Assembly (NCBI GenBank): GCA_006227775.1
Contig: SBFV01000088.1
Location: forward strand, 1-10,758
Length of the DNA: 10,758 nucleotides
Direction of reading: 5' to 3'
Source of the DNA: Gammaproteobacteria bacterium
GTDB taxonomy: Bacteria; Pseudomonadota; Gammaproteobacteria; Chromatiales; Chromatiaceae
Shown: in pieces, positions 1 to 6,058 of the stretch
Position numbering within the stretch: position 1 is the stretch's first letter
How the letters are laid out: the number at the start of each line of letters is the position of its first letter
The notes under the pieces: model-generated
The model's input: the letters and a program-made list of their open reading frames with translations, nothing else
Told to the model about the DNA's origin: nothing
The model's database searches: none
Program-made: the position numbers and the translations under genes

Positions 1-110
1 GGACGTTCCAGCGTTCCCTCGGGTGCGTTTGCCTCACTGAGCCGGGGGGCCATCGCCGCCCCCACCAGCAAAGCCCCGAGAATCAGGGTCGCGAATAATT
101 TGTTGACCAA
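1..110 (-). CDS. Exported protein, N-terminal part only
   Basis: The first 36 codons of a leftward gene that leaves the window. Translation from a TTG at 110-108 gives MVNKLF followed by a hydrophobic core (ATLILGALLVGAAMA) and a SEANA/PEG region that looks like a signal-peptidase I site. There is no stop before the window edge. A perfect AAGGAG (complement of 119-124) lies 8 nt before the TTG, which is why this start was chosen. The mature protein would begin near residue 30, so it is probably periplasmic or surface-exposed. Too little remains to name a family. It is divergent from the YeiH-type transporter gene. The signal peptide and ribosome binding site are seen directly; the function is unknown. 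Confidence 0.7.
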   Translation of the reverse strand, partial: MVNKLFATLILGALLVGAAMAPRLSEANAPEGTLER

Positions 111-198
111 CTGCCGTTCTCCTTGCGTGGAAACCGATGTTGCGTGGGAAGCTCGATCCCCTCTGGGCCAAGGTTTCACTCCCCGCATGATGATAGTC

Positions 199-216
199 CC
201 GATCAGCCGTGATCGG
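199..216. repeat. Inverted repeat, possible operator
   Basis: Perfect 7-bp arms CCGATCA / TGATCGG are separated by GCCG. The element lies about 90 bp upstream of the leftward exported-protein start, a plausible place for a dimeric regulator site. No known consensus was recognised. Confidence 0.35.
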
Positions 217-407
217 CAGGCGACAGCGAGAAGGATGCCAGCCCTGTCTTTTCTCATCCAGGGGGGAGTCTAGCCCCCCCAAAAGACGCATTGCGACTTT
301 GCAACGGCGAGCATAGCCTGACAATCGCGCTCATTTCAGCTTGCCTGTAGGTACCAGACTCAAGGTATGATTCCTCCCGCCATGGCCTTGTTCTTATTTA
401 GGTGCTC

Positions 408-417
408 TTGGCGCCAA
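408..417. repeat. 10-bp perfect palindrome TTGGCGCCAA
   Basis: A self-complementary TTGGCGCCAA lies just upstream of the second inverted repeat and the candidate transporter promoter. It could be a regulator half of the divergent region, but palindromes of this size also occur by chance in GC-rich DNA. Confidence 0.25.
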
Positions 418-429
418 TGGCGCTCGCCA

Positions 430-445
430 CCCTAAGTCATTAGGG
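430..445. promoter_or_regulatory. Inverted repeat CCCTAA-N4-TTAGGG, possible operator
   Basis: Perfect 6-bp arms around GTCA, ending five bases before the candidate -35 element at 450. This is a typical position for an activator site next to RNA polymerase. The symmetry is seen directly; the regulator and role are inferred. Confidence 0.4.
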
Positions 446-449
446 CGGA

Positions 450-477
450 TTGCTCGTGAAAAGGTCATGGATATCAT
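450..477 (+). promoter_or_regulatory. Candidate sigma-70 promoter for the transporter unit
   Basis: TTGCTC (450-455), a 16-bp spacer, and TATCAT (472-477, five of six matches to TATAAT). Transcription would start near 484, giving a leader of about 95 nt before the TTG start at 578. The -35 is weak, which fits an activated promoter with the inverted repeat directly upstream. A less complete alternative is TATAAC at 537-542. Confidence 0.35.
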
Positions 478-563
478 GCGGATGTAATTCTCGACAAGGG
501 GGGATCTTCATTAATGGCTTAACAAACCAATAAGAATATAACCAACAACATAATTACCAGACA

Positions 564-574
564 AAGGAGAGGAG
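564..574 (+). promoter_or_regulatory. Ribosome binding site supporting a TTG start
   Basis: The purine-rich AAGGAGAGGAG ends 3 nt before the TTG at 578 and contains two overlapping GGAG cores; the upstream core has better spacing. This decides the non-ATG start, since the next in-frame ATG (codon 13) already lies inside the first membrane helix. Confidence 0.65.
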
Positions 575-577
575 ACA

Positions 578-2332
578 TTGATCTACACGAAAAAATCGCC
601 CGCCTTGCTGATCATGGGGCTGGTGGTTCTGCTGTGGGGCTGGCTCAATCAGAGTGGTAACCTCGATGGCGTCCAGGGCTGGCTGCACACCAGTGCCTAC
701 GCGGATCACGTCAAGGCCCAGGACAAATACAGCGCCGAGATGCGCGCCGCCGCGGAAAAGGCGGCTGCAGAGGGCAAACCCGCGGCGCAACTGACGGCAC
801 CCAAGTCCAAGTTCAACGACCTCAAGGCCGAGCAGGCGAACTACAGTTTCATTTTCGGCGGTATCGCCACCCTGCTCGGGTTGGGCGTTCTTGCCTGGCG
901 CCCCCGGGAAGGTCATCTCGACTACTACCTGTCCATCTTTCCGGGCATCGCCTATCTGATCTTCATCGCCTTCGTCGTGCGCTGGGGGCTCGATCCCCTG
1001 TTCGCCGGCTGGGGCAAGGCTGCGGAACCCACCCTGGGCTGGGATTTTGCCAAGATCTTCAATCTCAACTACGTGGTGCTGGGCATCCTCATCGGCATCC
1101 TCATCGTCAATGTCTTCCGCATCCCCGACTGGGCCGCCAATGGGGTGCGCACCGCCCGCTTCTTCCTCAAAACCGGCGTCATCCTCCTCGGCACTCTTTA
1201 CAGCGCGGCGGAACTGGCCCAGTTGGGCGCCTTGTCGGTGGTGATGATCGGGGTCTTCGTCCTGGGTTCGGTGTGGCTGGTCCTGATCATGGGCAAGCGC
1301 ATGCGGGCCGAGAACTCCATGACGGCGGTGCTCTCCGCCGGTATGGGCGTCTGCGGCGTTTCCGCCACGGTGGCGGCCTCGCCGGTGGTCAACGCCAAGG
1401 CCGCGGAGATCGCTTATACCATCGGCACCATACTGGTCTGGGGCGTGGCCTGCATGTTCATTTTCCCGACCATTGGCCACCTGCTGGGCATGGGCCCGGT
1501 GCAGTTCGGGGCCTGGGCGGGCACGGGCATCCTCAACTCGGCCCAGGTGGCTGGTGCGGCCCTGGCCTTCGATCCCCATGGCATCGAGACCTTGAAGGTC
1601 GCCGAGATCTTCAACATCACCCGGGTGCTCTTCCTGCCGCTTATCGTCCTCTGGCTGGCCGCCTGGTACGTCAAACACGAGGTCGGAGCGCAACGGGTGA
1701 ACCTGGGCCAGGTGCTCATCGCCAAGTTCCCGGTATTCGTGCTGGGTTTCATCCTCATGTTCCTGCTGTCCACCCTCGGCGTTTTTTCCCCGGCGGGCCA
1801 CTATCAGGGCAAGTACTTCAGCGCCGACCAGGTCAAGCAGGACAAACTCCTGGGCGACAGGGACCTCAAGGCCCTGGAGGTGGAAATGGCCCGGCTGCGT
1901 GGACCCGAGGGCACCCAGGCCCTGGCGGATCATTTCATCGCCAAGGCCGTCAACATTGGCCAGCGCCACGCCACCGCGGCGGATGCCCTGCAGGGGCTCC
2001 AGGACCTGATCGCCAACCGCAAGATGACCAGCCGCGATCAGGATGGTGTCCTGGCCGCCACGGCCAAGCTGCCCGGTCTGGAAGCTGGCGCCAAGGGTGC
2101 GATCGAGAAGGCGAGCAAGGCCGCCTGGCACAGTTCCAAGACCATCGCCGCCTTCCGCGAGTGGCTGGCCTGGCTCTTCGCCGTCGGCCTCATCGGCCTG
2201 GGCATGCAGATCACCGTCAAGGCCCTGAAACAGGCCGGCGGCAAGCCCCTGATCATCGGTGGCGTCGTCGGCACCCTCAAGGCGGTCGGCTCCCTCATCG
2301 TCGTCCTGCTGTTCGTGCGGGAGTTCATTTAA
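578..2332 (+). CDS. YeiH/PSE-family putative sulfate exporter, long variant
   Basis: A 584-aa polytopic inner-membrane protein of the conserved YeiH family (Pfam Cons_hypoth698, 'putative sulfate exporter'). The family signatures seen are the Gly/Ser/Ala-rich stretch around 253-272 (AGMGVCGVSATVAASPVV), the FGAWAGTGILNSAQVAGA region at 310-327, and the closing pair of helices around 528-582. Ordinary members are about 340 aa. This one has an extra N-terminal part: a helix at about 8-23, a charged loop at about 40-88 and a helix at about 90-107. It also has a hydrophilic, partly helical segment of about 120 residues (404-525) before the last two helices. The start is TTG with a strong ribosome binding site. 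It is followed by a small membrane protein gene, probably in the same transcript. Family membership is firm; the transported anion is not proven by sequence. Confidence 0.88.
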   Translation: MIYTKKSPALLIMGLVVLLWGWLNQSGNLDGVQGWLHTSAYADHVKAQDKYSAEMRAAAEKAAAEGKPAAQLTAPKSKFNDLKAEQANYSFIFGGIATLLGLGVLAWRPREGHLDYYLSIFPGIAYLIFIAFVVRWGLDPLFAGWGKAAEPTLGWDFAKIFNLNYVVLGILIGILIVNVFRIPDWAANGVRTARFFLKTGVILLGTLYSAAELAQLGALSVVMIGVFVLGSVWLVLIMGKRMRAENSMTAVLSAGMGVCGVSATVAASPVVNAKAAEIAYTIGTILVWGVACMFIFPTIGHLLGMGPVQFGAWAGTGILNSAQVAGAALAFDPHGIETLKVAEIFNITRVLFLPLIVLWLAAWYVKHEVGAQRVNLGQVLIAKFPVFVLGFILMFLLSTLGVFSPAGHYQGKYFSADQVKQDKLLGDRDLKALEVEMARLRGPEGTQALADHFIAKAVNIGQRHATAADALQGLQDLIANRKMTSRDQDGVLAATAKLPGLEAGAKGAIEKASKAAWHSSKTIAAFREWLAWLFAVGLIGLGMQITVKALKQAGGKPLIIGGVVGTLKAVGSLIVVLLFVREFI

Positions 2333-2363
2333 CCAGACCCTACCACCTCACGGGAGACCTACC

Positions 2364-2492
2364 ATGGCCGAACAGAAATTCGAGCGCGGTACCAATCTGT
2401 CCATCTTCGTCAGCGATCGCCGGGAGGACATCGGGGCGCTGATCTTCGCCCTGGTCATCGCCATCGGCGTTGTCTTCTTCGTTGGCAACTGA
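2364..2492 (+). CDS. 42-aa single-pass membrane protein next to the exporter
   Basis: A small gene with ATG at 2364 and a good GGGAG ribosome binding site 7 nt upstream, starting 31 bp after the transporter stop. The product has a polar, charged N-terminus (MAEQKFERGTNLSIF), the motif VSDRREDIG at 17-25, and one strongly hydrophobic helix at about 25-40 (ALIFALVIAIGVVFFV), ending GN at residue 42. With positive charges before the helix, the N-terminus is likely cytoplasmic. Spacing suggests co-transcription and a role as a small accessory subunit of the transporter, as with KdpF or AcrZ for their partners. That role is inference; no family was recognised. The own ribosome binding site, coding potential and membrane helix make it more than a chance reading frame. 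Confidence 0.75.
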   Translation: MAEQKFERGTNLSIFVSDRREDIGALIFALVIAIGVVFFVGN

Positions 2493-2498
2493 GCCAGG

Positions 2499-2525
2499 GA
2501 CGGGGTCGCGCGCCGAGTCCCCGTC
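2499..2525 (+). terminator. G/C hairpin after the exporter unit
   Basis: GACGGGG (2499-2505) pairs with CCCCGTC (2519-2525) seven bases after the small gene's stop codon. No T-run follows, so it is not a standard intrinsic terminator. It may stabilise the 3' end or weaken read-through into the next genes. Confidence 0.35.
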
Positions 2526-2528
2526 TGA

Positions 2529-2564
2529 CCCCCCCAGGGACCCGCCAAGGGTCCTCTTGGGGGG
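2529..2564 (+). terminator. Second strong G/C hairpin
   Basis: CCCCCCAGGGACCC pairs with GGGTCCTCTTGGGGGG around a GCCAA loop, giving roughly 13 pairs with a small bulge. It lies directly behind the first hairpin and again lacks a T-run. Together they may act as a transcription attenuator or as an mRNA 3' stabiliser between the exporter unit and the universal stress operon. Confidence 0.4.
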
Positions 2565-2590
2565 ACCCCACCTGGACCTTGGCAGGAGCC

Positions 2591-2710
2591 GCCCCCTGAG
2601 ACATCGCCCCGGACACCCCCGGGGTCTTTCACCCCGATGCCTTTGAAACCGGTGTCTTGCACCCAGGACCCTTTGCCCCCGGCCTCTTTCACCCCGGCGC
2701 GGCTGCTACT
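2591..2710. repeat. Degenerate 30-bp tandem repeat at the stress-protein start
   Basis: Units begin at 2621, 2651 and 2681, with a more degenerate one before them at 2591. The shared core is GTCTTTCACCC or GTCTTGCACCC, then a C-rich segment with CCTTTG. The repeat runs across the start codon at 2637 and so forms the N-terminal tail of the protein. The 30-bp period keeps the frame open on both strands. A perfect 6-bp hairpin (CGGGGT/ACCCCG, 2620-2636) ends exactly at the base before the ATG. Confidence 0.55.
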
Positions 2711-3149
2711 GTGCCACCACGGCACCCCGGGGGCGGCCGCGGCCGCGGCCCTGGCCCTACGCATCGCCCAGCCCGGTTACACCGACCTCATCCATTGCCT
2801 GGTGGTGCCGGATCTCTGGGGCGGCATGCAGGGGGACGACTGGTTGAACAATGCCTCCACCCGCGATGCCTTCGGCGATTACGTCGAGAAGTTGTTGGAG
2901 GGGGATGCCCGTCGCGAACTGGCGGTGGTGGAGGGTGAAGCGAGGGCGCGCGGCATCGCCTGGCGGCCCCTGCTGCGCTACGGCGACCCGGCCAGGGAGG
3001 TGCTGGCGGTCGCCGCCGCGGAGCGGCCCGATCTGGTCGTCATGGGTCCCCCGCGCCGCAAGGGCGAGTCGGGCCTGCGCTCGCGCCTGGACCTGGAACA
3101 ACTCGTCCGGGGTCTGTCCTGCCCCCTGCTGATCGCACCGCGGCCCTGA
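2637..3149 (+). CDS. Universal stress protein (UspA family)
   Basis: A 170-aa soluble protein with the single-domain Usp fold. A first beta strand at 21-27 (ARLLLCH) is followed by a Gly/Ala helix, then VEGEARARGIAWRPLLRYGDPAREVLAVAAAERPDLVVMGPPR (seen as separate strand-helix units over 98-140) and the closing strand CPLLIAPRP. The usual ATP-binding pattern G-x2-G-x9-G-S/T after VVMG is not kept (GPPRRKGESG instead), so nucleotide binding is doubtful. The first 20 residues come from a 30-bp DNA repeat and are probably not part of the fold. No good Shine-Dalgarno precedes the ATG at 2637, so TTG or GTG codons at 2643, 2652 or 2673 could be used instead. It is four bases from the next reading frame and probably heads the operon. 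Confidence 0.8.
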   Translation: MPLKPVSCTQDPLPPASFTPARLLLCHHGTPGAAAAAALALRIAQPGYTDLIHCLVVPDLWGGMQGDDWLNNASTRDAFGDYVEKLLEGDARRELAVVEGEARARGIAWRPLLRYGDPAREVLAVAAAERPDLVVMGPPRRKGESGLRSRLDLEQLVRGLSCPLLIAPRP

Positions 3150-3153
3150 GGCC

Positions 3154-3915
3154 GTGAACCCACAGATTATGGAAGGGCTTCAACTACGCCATCCAAGTCC
3201 GGTGATTCCGGCTGGTGGGGGGATAAGCGACCCGAGTCCGATGATCCAAACCGGCAAGGGGGTAAGCAACCCCGGTCCGATGATCGGGAACGGCGATGGG
3301 ATAAGCATCCCAAGTCCGGTGATCCCAGCCGGTGGGGAGACCAGCGACCATGACGAAGCCAGGGCCCAGACCGATCTGCCGCTGACGGTCGACGAGCTGC
3401 ATGCCTTGCTTGCCAAGACTGAACTGGTCTTCCGGCTCAACCCGCACCTGGAGATCGAGCGCTGGGAGTCCCTGCCGCACGGCTTTCGCCTCACGGCGAC
3501 CAACGAGCTGAATAGCCAGGGCCTGGAGACGGCGGTGCGCCGTGCTGACCGGCCCCAGGGCCCGGTCTTCACCTATGCGGCGGGCCTCAAGCAGGACTCG
3601 GCCTTTACCATCGAGCCCTTGGCCTCGGGGGTGCGCCTTATCCTCACTGAGCGCTACCCCCGGATCACTGACCCCGCGGACCCCCGCCTTGCCGGGGTGG
3701 ATCGCAGCCTGGTCCCCTGGGTGGCGGCCCTGCGCCGGCATCTACTCGCCCGCCAGCGCTGGGGTTGGCTGCCTGGCTGGCGCTGGTGGCAAACGCGATT
3801 CCTGCCGGGCCTCCCACCCCGTCAGCGGCGGATCGTGCGCCTGATCCTCTGGGTCAGCCTTGGGGAATTCGCCATTTTTCTCGCCCTGGTTCTCGTGCTA
3901 GCGTTCGCGCCATGA
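3154..3915 (+). CDS. Unrecognised protein with C-terminal membrane helix
   Basis: A 253-aa open frame from GTG 3154 (ATG 3169 is an alternative). Residues 14-65 are four 13-residue repeats of the type PSPVIPAGGGISD, which look like low-complexity translation of DNA repeats. Residues about 70-195 form the likely real domain: LTVDELHALLAKTELVFRL, then mixed strands and R/P-rich loops. Residues 225-253 give a strong membrane helix ending at the stop, so the protein is probably tail-anchored with its domain in the cytoplasm. The stop overlaps the next gene's ATG by four bases (ATGA), implying translational coupling to the phosphatase. The start is doubtful. A better Shine-Dalgarno (GGGGAG, 3332-3337) precedes an ATG at 3350, which is one frame off and stops after 11 codons; one missing base there would restore a natural start (MTEARAQTDLPL). 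I do not recognise the family. Confidence 0.6.
   Translation: MNPQIMEGLQLRHPSPVIPAGGGISDPSPMIQTGKGVSNPGPMIGNGDGISIPSPVIPAGGETSDHDEARAQTDLPLTVDELHALLAKTELVFRLNPHLEIERWESLPHGFRLTATNELNSQGLETAVRRADRPQGPVFTYAAGLKQDSAFTIEPLASGVRLILTERYPRITDPADPRLAGVDRSLVPWVAALRRHLLARQRWGWLPGWRWWQTRFLPGLPPRQRRIVRLILWVSLGEFAIFLALVLVLAFAP
3193..3348. repeat. Four 39-bp tandem repeats
   Basis: Units at 3193-3231, 3232-3270, 3271-3309 and 3310-3348. The shared core is AGTCCGRTGATCC followed by a G-rich run and ATAAGC. Units 1 and 4 are closest to each other; units 2 and 3 share GTCCGATGATC. Length 39 keeps the reading frame. The block lies between the universal stress protein stop (3149) and an ATG with a good ribosome binding site (3350), so it may be intergenic rather than coding. 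Confidence 0.8.
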
Positions 3916-4664
3916 ACCTCGCCATCCTCGCCGACATCCATGCCAACCTGGAGGCCCTCACCGCCTGTCTGGCCCATGCCGAACGCCAGGGGGCGGAGGG
4001 CTACGCCTTTTTGGGGGATCTCGTCGGTTACGGGGCCGATCCCGAGGCCTGCCTGGCGATCATCCAGCGCCATGCCGCGGCGGGGGCCATCCTGGTGCGC
4101 GGCAATCACGACGAGGCGGCCCTGGCGGGTCTCGGTCTGGACATGAACCCGGCGGCGCGGGAGGCCGCCCTCTGGACGCGGACCCGGCTGTCCGCCGCGG
4201 AGCGGGACTTCCTCGCCGGCCTGCCCTATACCGTCGAGCGCGACGGTACCCTTTTCGTCCATGCCAGCGCCGAGCGGCCCCAGGACTGGGAGTATGTCAG
4301 CGACGAGCGGGCGGCCCGACGCTGCCTGGCCGCCACCAGCGCCAGCCTGATCTTCGCCGGCCACGTCCATCACCCCTTGCTCTTCCACAGCCTGCGGGAG
4401 CCGGGCCGGGAGGGGGTCGCGGCCTTCGTCCCCCAGACGGGTAGCGCCGTCACCCTGACCCCGGGCCGGCGCTGGCTGGCCCTGGCCGGGTCCGTCGGTC
4501 AGCCCCGAGATGGCAACCCGGCAGCGGCGTATCTCCTGTTTGACACCGCCAGGCGGCTATTGACCTGGCAGCGGGTGCCCTACGACTGGATGAGCGCCGC
4601 CGCCAAGATCCGCGCCGCCGGCCTGCCGGAGGTGCTCGCCCAGCGCCTCGGCGAGGGCTGGTAG
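3912..4664 (+). CDS. Calcineurin-like metallophosphatase
   Basis: A 250-aa cytoplasmic metallophosphoesterase. All metal-binding motifs are present: D8 and H10 (LADIH), G35-D36 (FLGDLVGYG), N65-H66-D67 (RGNHD), H117 (FVHAS), and H151/H153 (AGHVHH). Length and motif spacing fit the small YfcE/ApaH-like phosphoesterases that hydrolyse phosphoproteins or phosphodiesters with two Mn/Fe-type metals. The start at ATG 3912 is chosen because it overlaps the upstream stop (ATGA) and puts the DIH motif at residue 8, as is normal; a longer upstream frame exists but is only a shadow of the preceding gene. The stop overlaps the kinase start by one base. Pairing with a protein kinase suggests it dephosphorylates the same targets, which is inference. 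Confidence 0.88.
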   Translation: MNLAILADIHANLEALTACLAHAERQGAEGYAFLGDLVGYGADPEACLAIIQRHAAAGAILVRGNHDEAALAGLGLDMNPAAREAALWTRTRLSAAERDFLAGLPYTVERDGTLFVHASAERPQDWEYVSDERAARRCLAATSASLIFAGHVHHPLLFHSLREPGREGVAAFVPQTGSAVTLTPGRRWLALAGSVGQPRDGNPAAAYLLFDTARRLLTWQRVPYDWMSAAAKIRAAGLPEVLAQRLGEGW

Positions 4665-6043
4665 TGACCGGGGCCAGCCTGGCGGATTACCGGCTCCTCG
4701 GTCCCTTCCGGGCCGGGGCCATGGCCGAGCTGTTCGAGCTGGAGGACGCCGATGGCCAGCGCTGGCTACTGAAACGCCCCCGGCTGGCCTTTGGCAACCA
4801 CCCGGCCTGTTACGCCGGTTTCGAGACCGAGCAGATGGTCCTCGCCCGGCTCACCGGCCCCCAGGTGCCCCGCTGCCCGGCCCAGGGGGAGGACGAGCAG
4901 GGTCCCTGGCTGGTGCTGGAGCGCATCCCCGGGACCTCCCTGGAAGAACTGGCCGCCGCCGCGCCCCTGCCCAGCACCGAGGTCGCCCGACTGGGCCTGC
5001 TGCTGGCGGATGCCCTCCATGCCCTGCACCGCCAGAACGTGGTCCATCAGGACCTGACCCCGGCCCACGTCATTCTCCGGCCCGAGGGCCAGGCGGCCCT
5101 GATCGACTTCGGCCTCGCACGCCACGGCGACCTCCCCGACCTGGCTGGGGCCGAGAGCACGGGCCCCCTGGGCACCCCGGCGGTCATCGCCCCGGAGCAG
5201 GTCCTGGGCCGGCGCGGCGATCCGCGCAGCGACCTCTACGCCGCCGGCGCCATCCTCTACCGGCTGGCGACCGGGCGCTATCCCTTCGGCACCGCCGCCA
5301 GCGCCTGGGGCCTGCATCGGCGGCGCTGGTTCGATCCCCCGCCGCCGCGGGCCCTGAACCCCGCGTGCCCGCCCTGGCTCCAGGAGGTCATCCTGCGCTG
5401 CCTGGCGGTGCGCCCGGAACGCCGCTACGCCTCCGCCGCCCAACTGGCGGTGGACCTGGCCCACCCCGAGCAGGTGGTGGTCGGCGAGCGCGGCCAGCGG
5501 CCGCGAGCCGGCGGCCTGGGCCTGGCCCTGCGGCGCTGGTGGGCGGAGCGTCAGCCCGAGGCCAGCCAGGCCGTCAAACCAGCGGGGCAATTGGCGCGGG
5601 CGCCCCAGGTCCTGGTGGCCATCGACACCCAATCCCACGACGAGGCCCTGGCCGAGGCCCTGCGCCTCGCCCTCCGCCGCCTCATCGCCCTGGACCCGCA
5701 CTGGCGGGTGACCTGCGTCGGCGTCCTCGAACCCTCCCTGCTCACCGAGCAGGAGGAGAGCGGTGAACTGGCCCGCGGCTTCCACACCGCCCAACTCGTC
5801 GCCCTGCATCACTGGGCGCGGCCCCTGGCCCTGCCCCCCGAGCGCATCCGGTTTCATGTCCTCACTGGCGGCGATGCCGCCGCCTGCATCGTCGATCAGG
5901 CCCGCCGTGACCACGCCGACCATATCCTGATGGGCGCCCGGGGCAGTTCGGCCCTGCGCCGATTCCTCGGCAGCGTCTCCAGCCGGGTGGTCGCCGAGGC
6001 CCCGTGCAGCGTCACCGTGGTGCGCCCCCTGAGCGGCGGCTAG
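4664..6043 (+). CDS. Ser/Thr protein kinase fused to universal stress domain
   Basis: A 459-aa fusion. Residues 9-268 form a Hanks-type kinase: a modified glycine loop (GPFRAGAMAEL, 13-23), Lys37, alpha-C Glu56 (or Glu54), the catalytic loop HQDLTPAH (128-135), DFG 148-150, APE 176-178, and SDLYAAG 189-195. The Lys and Asn usual in HRDLKPxN are Thr132 and His135 here, so activity may be altered. A basic, Pro/Ala-rich linker (270-312) leads to a Usp domain (314-455) with a QVLVAID first strand and GARGSSALRRFLGSVSSR nucleotide-binding signature (425-442). No membrane helix is present, so it should be cytoplasmic. The start is GTG at 4664, overlapping the phosphatase stop (TAGTG). This matches the known 'bifunctional kinase/universal stress protein' architecture. 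The Usp part may sense nucleotides or stress and tune the kinase, which is inference. Confidence 0.87.
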   Translation: MTGASLADYRLLGPFRAGAMAELFELEDADGQRWLLKRPRLAFGNHPACYAGFETEQMVLARLTGPQVPRCPAQGEDEQGPWLVLERIPGTSLEELAAAAPLPSTEVARLGLLLADALHALHRQNVVHQDLTPAHVILRPEGQAALIDFGLARHGDLPDLAGAESTGPLGTPAVIAPEQVLGRRGDPRSDLYAAGAILYRLATGRYPFGTAASAWGLHRRRWFDPPPPRALNPACPPWLQEVILRCLAVRPERRYASAAQLAVDLAHPEQVVVGERGQRPRAGGLGLALRRWWAERQPEASQAVKPAGQLARAPQVLVAIDTQSHDEALAEALRLALRRLIALDPHWRVTCVGVLEPSLLTEQEESGELARGFHTAQLVALHHWARPLALPPERIRFHVLTGGDAAACIVDQARRDHADHILMGARGSSALRRFLGSVSSRVVAEAPCSVTVVRPLSGG

Positions 6044-6058
6044 GGTCCTTGGCGTGCG

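Larger units (their letters stand above)
111..577. promoter_or_regulatory. Divergent intergenic region
   Basis: A 467-bp non-coding stretch between the leftward exported-protein gene and the rightward transporter. No convincing gene is seen on either strand. It contains several inverted repeats, listed separately. The last 60 bases before the transporter are AT-rich, unlike the surrounding coding DNA. A second -10-like hexamer (TATAAC, 537-542) lies in this AT-rich leader but lacks a clear -35 partner. Confidence 0.6.

Noticed and set aside
261..280. G6/C7 hairpin as a terminator
   Set aside because: The loop is AGTCTAG with no T-run after it on either strand, and no gene ends next to it; homopolymer pairing alone is weak evidence.
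34..324. 96-codon leftward frame in the divergent region
   Set aside because: No ribosome binding site or domain; it overlaps in another frame the better-supported signal-peptide gene.
554..2131. Long leftward open frame of 525 codons antisense to the exporter
   Set aside because: It lies opposite a clear membrane transporter; its Gly/Asp/His/Gln-rich composition without domains is typical of a GC-rich antisense shadow.
1273..2442. 389-codon forward frame overlapping the exporter
   Set aside because: Rich in Gly, Arg, His and Pro with no recognisable domain; a +1/+2 shadow of the transporter gene.
3193..3348. 39-bp repeats as a CRISPR array
   Set aside because: The units are directly abutting with no unique spacers, are diverged, and no cas gene is visible.
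3765..3911. Upstream extension of the metallophosphatase
   Set aside because: It would overlap the preceding gene by about 150 bp and place 49 unrelated residues before the normal N-terminal DIH motif; the ATGA-coupled start at 3912 fits better.
4766..5923. 385-codon leftward frame opposite the kinase
   Set aside because: Antisense shadow of a well-supported kinase-Usp gene.
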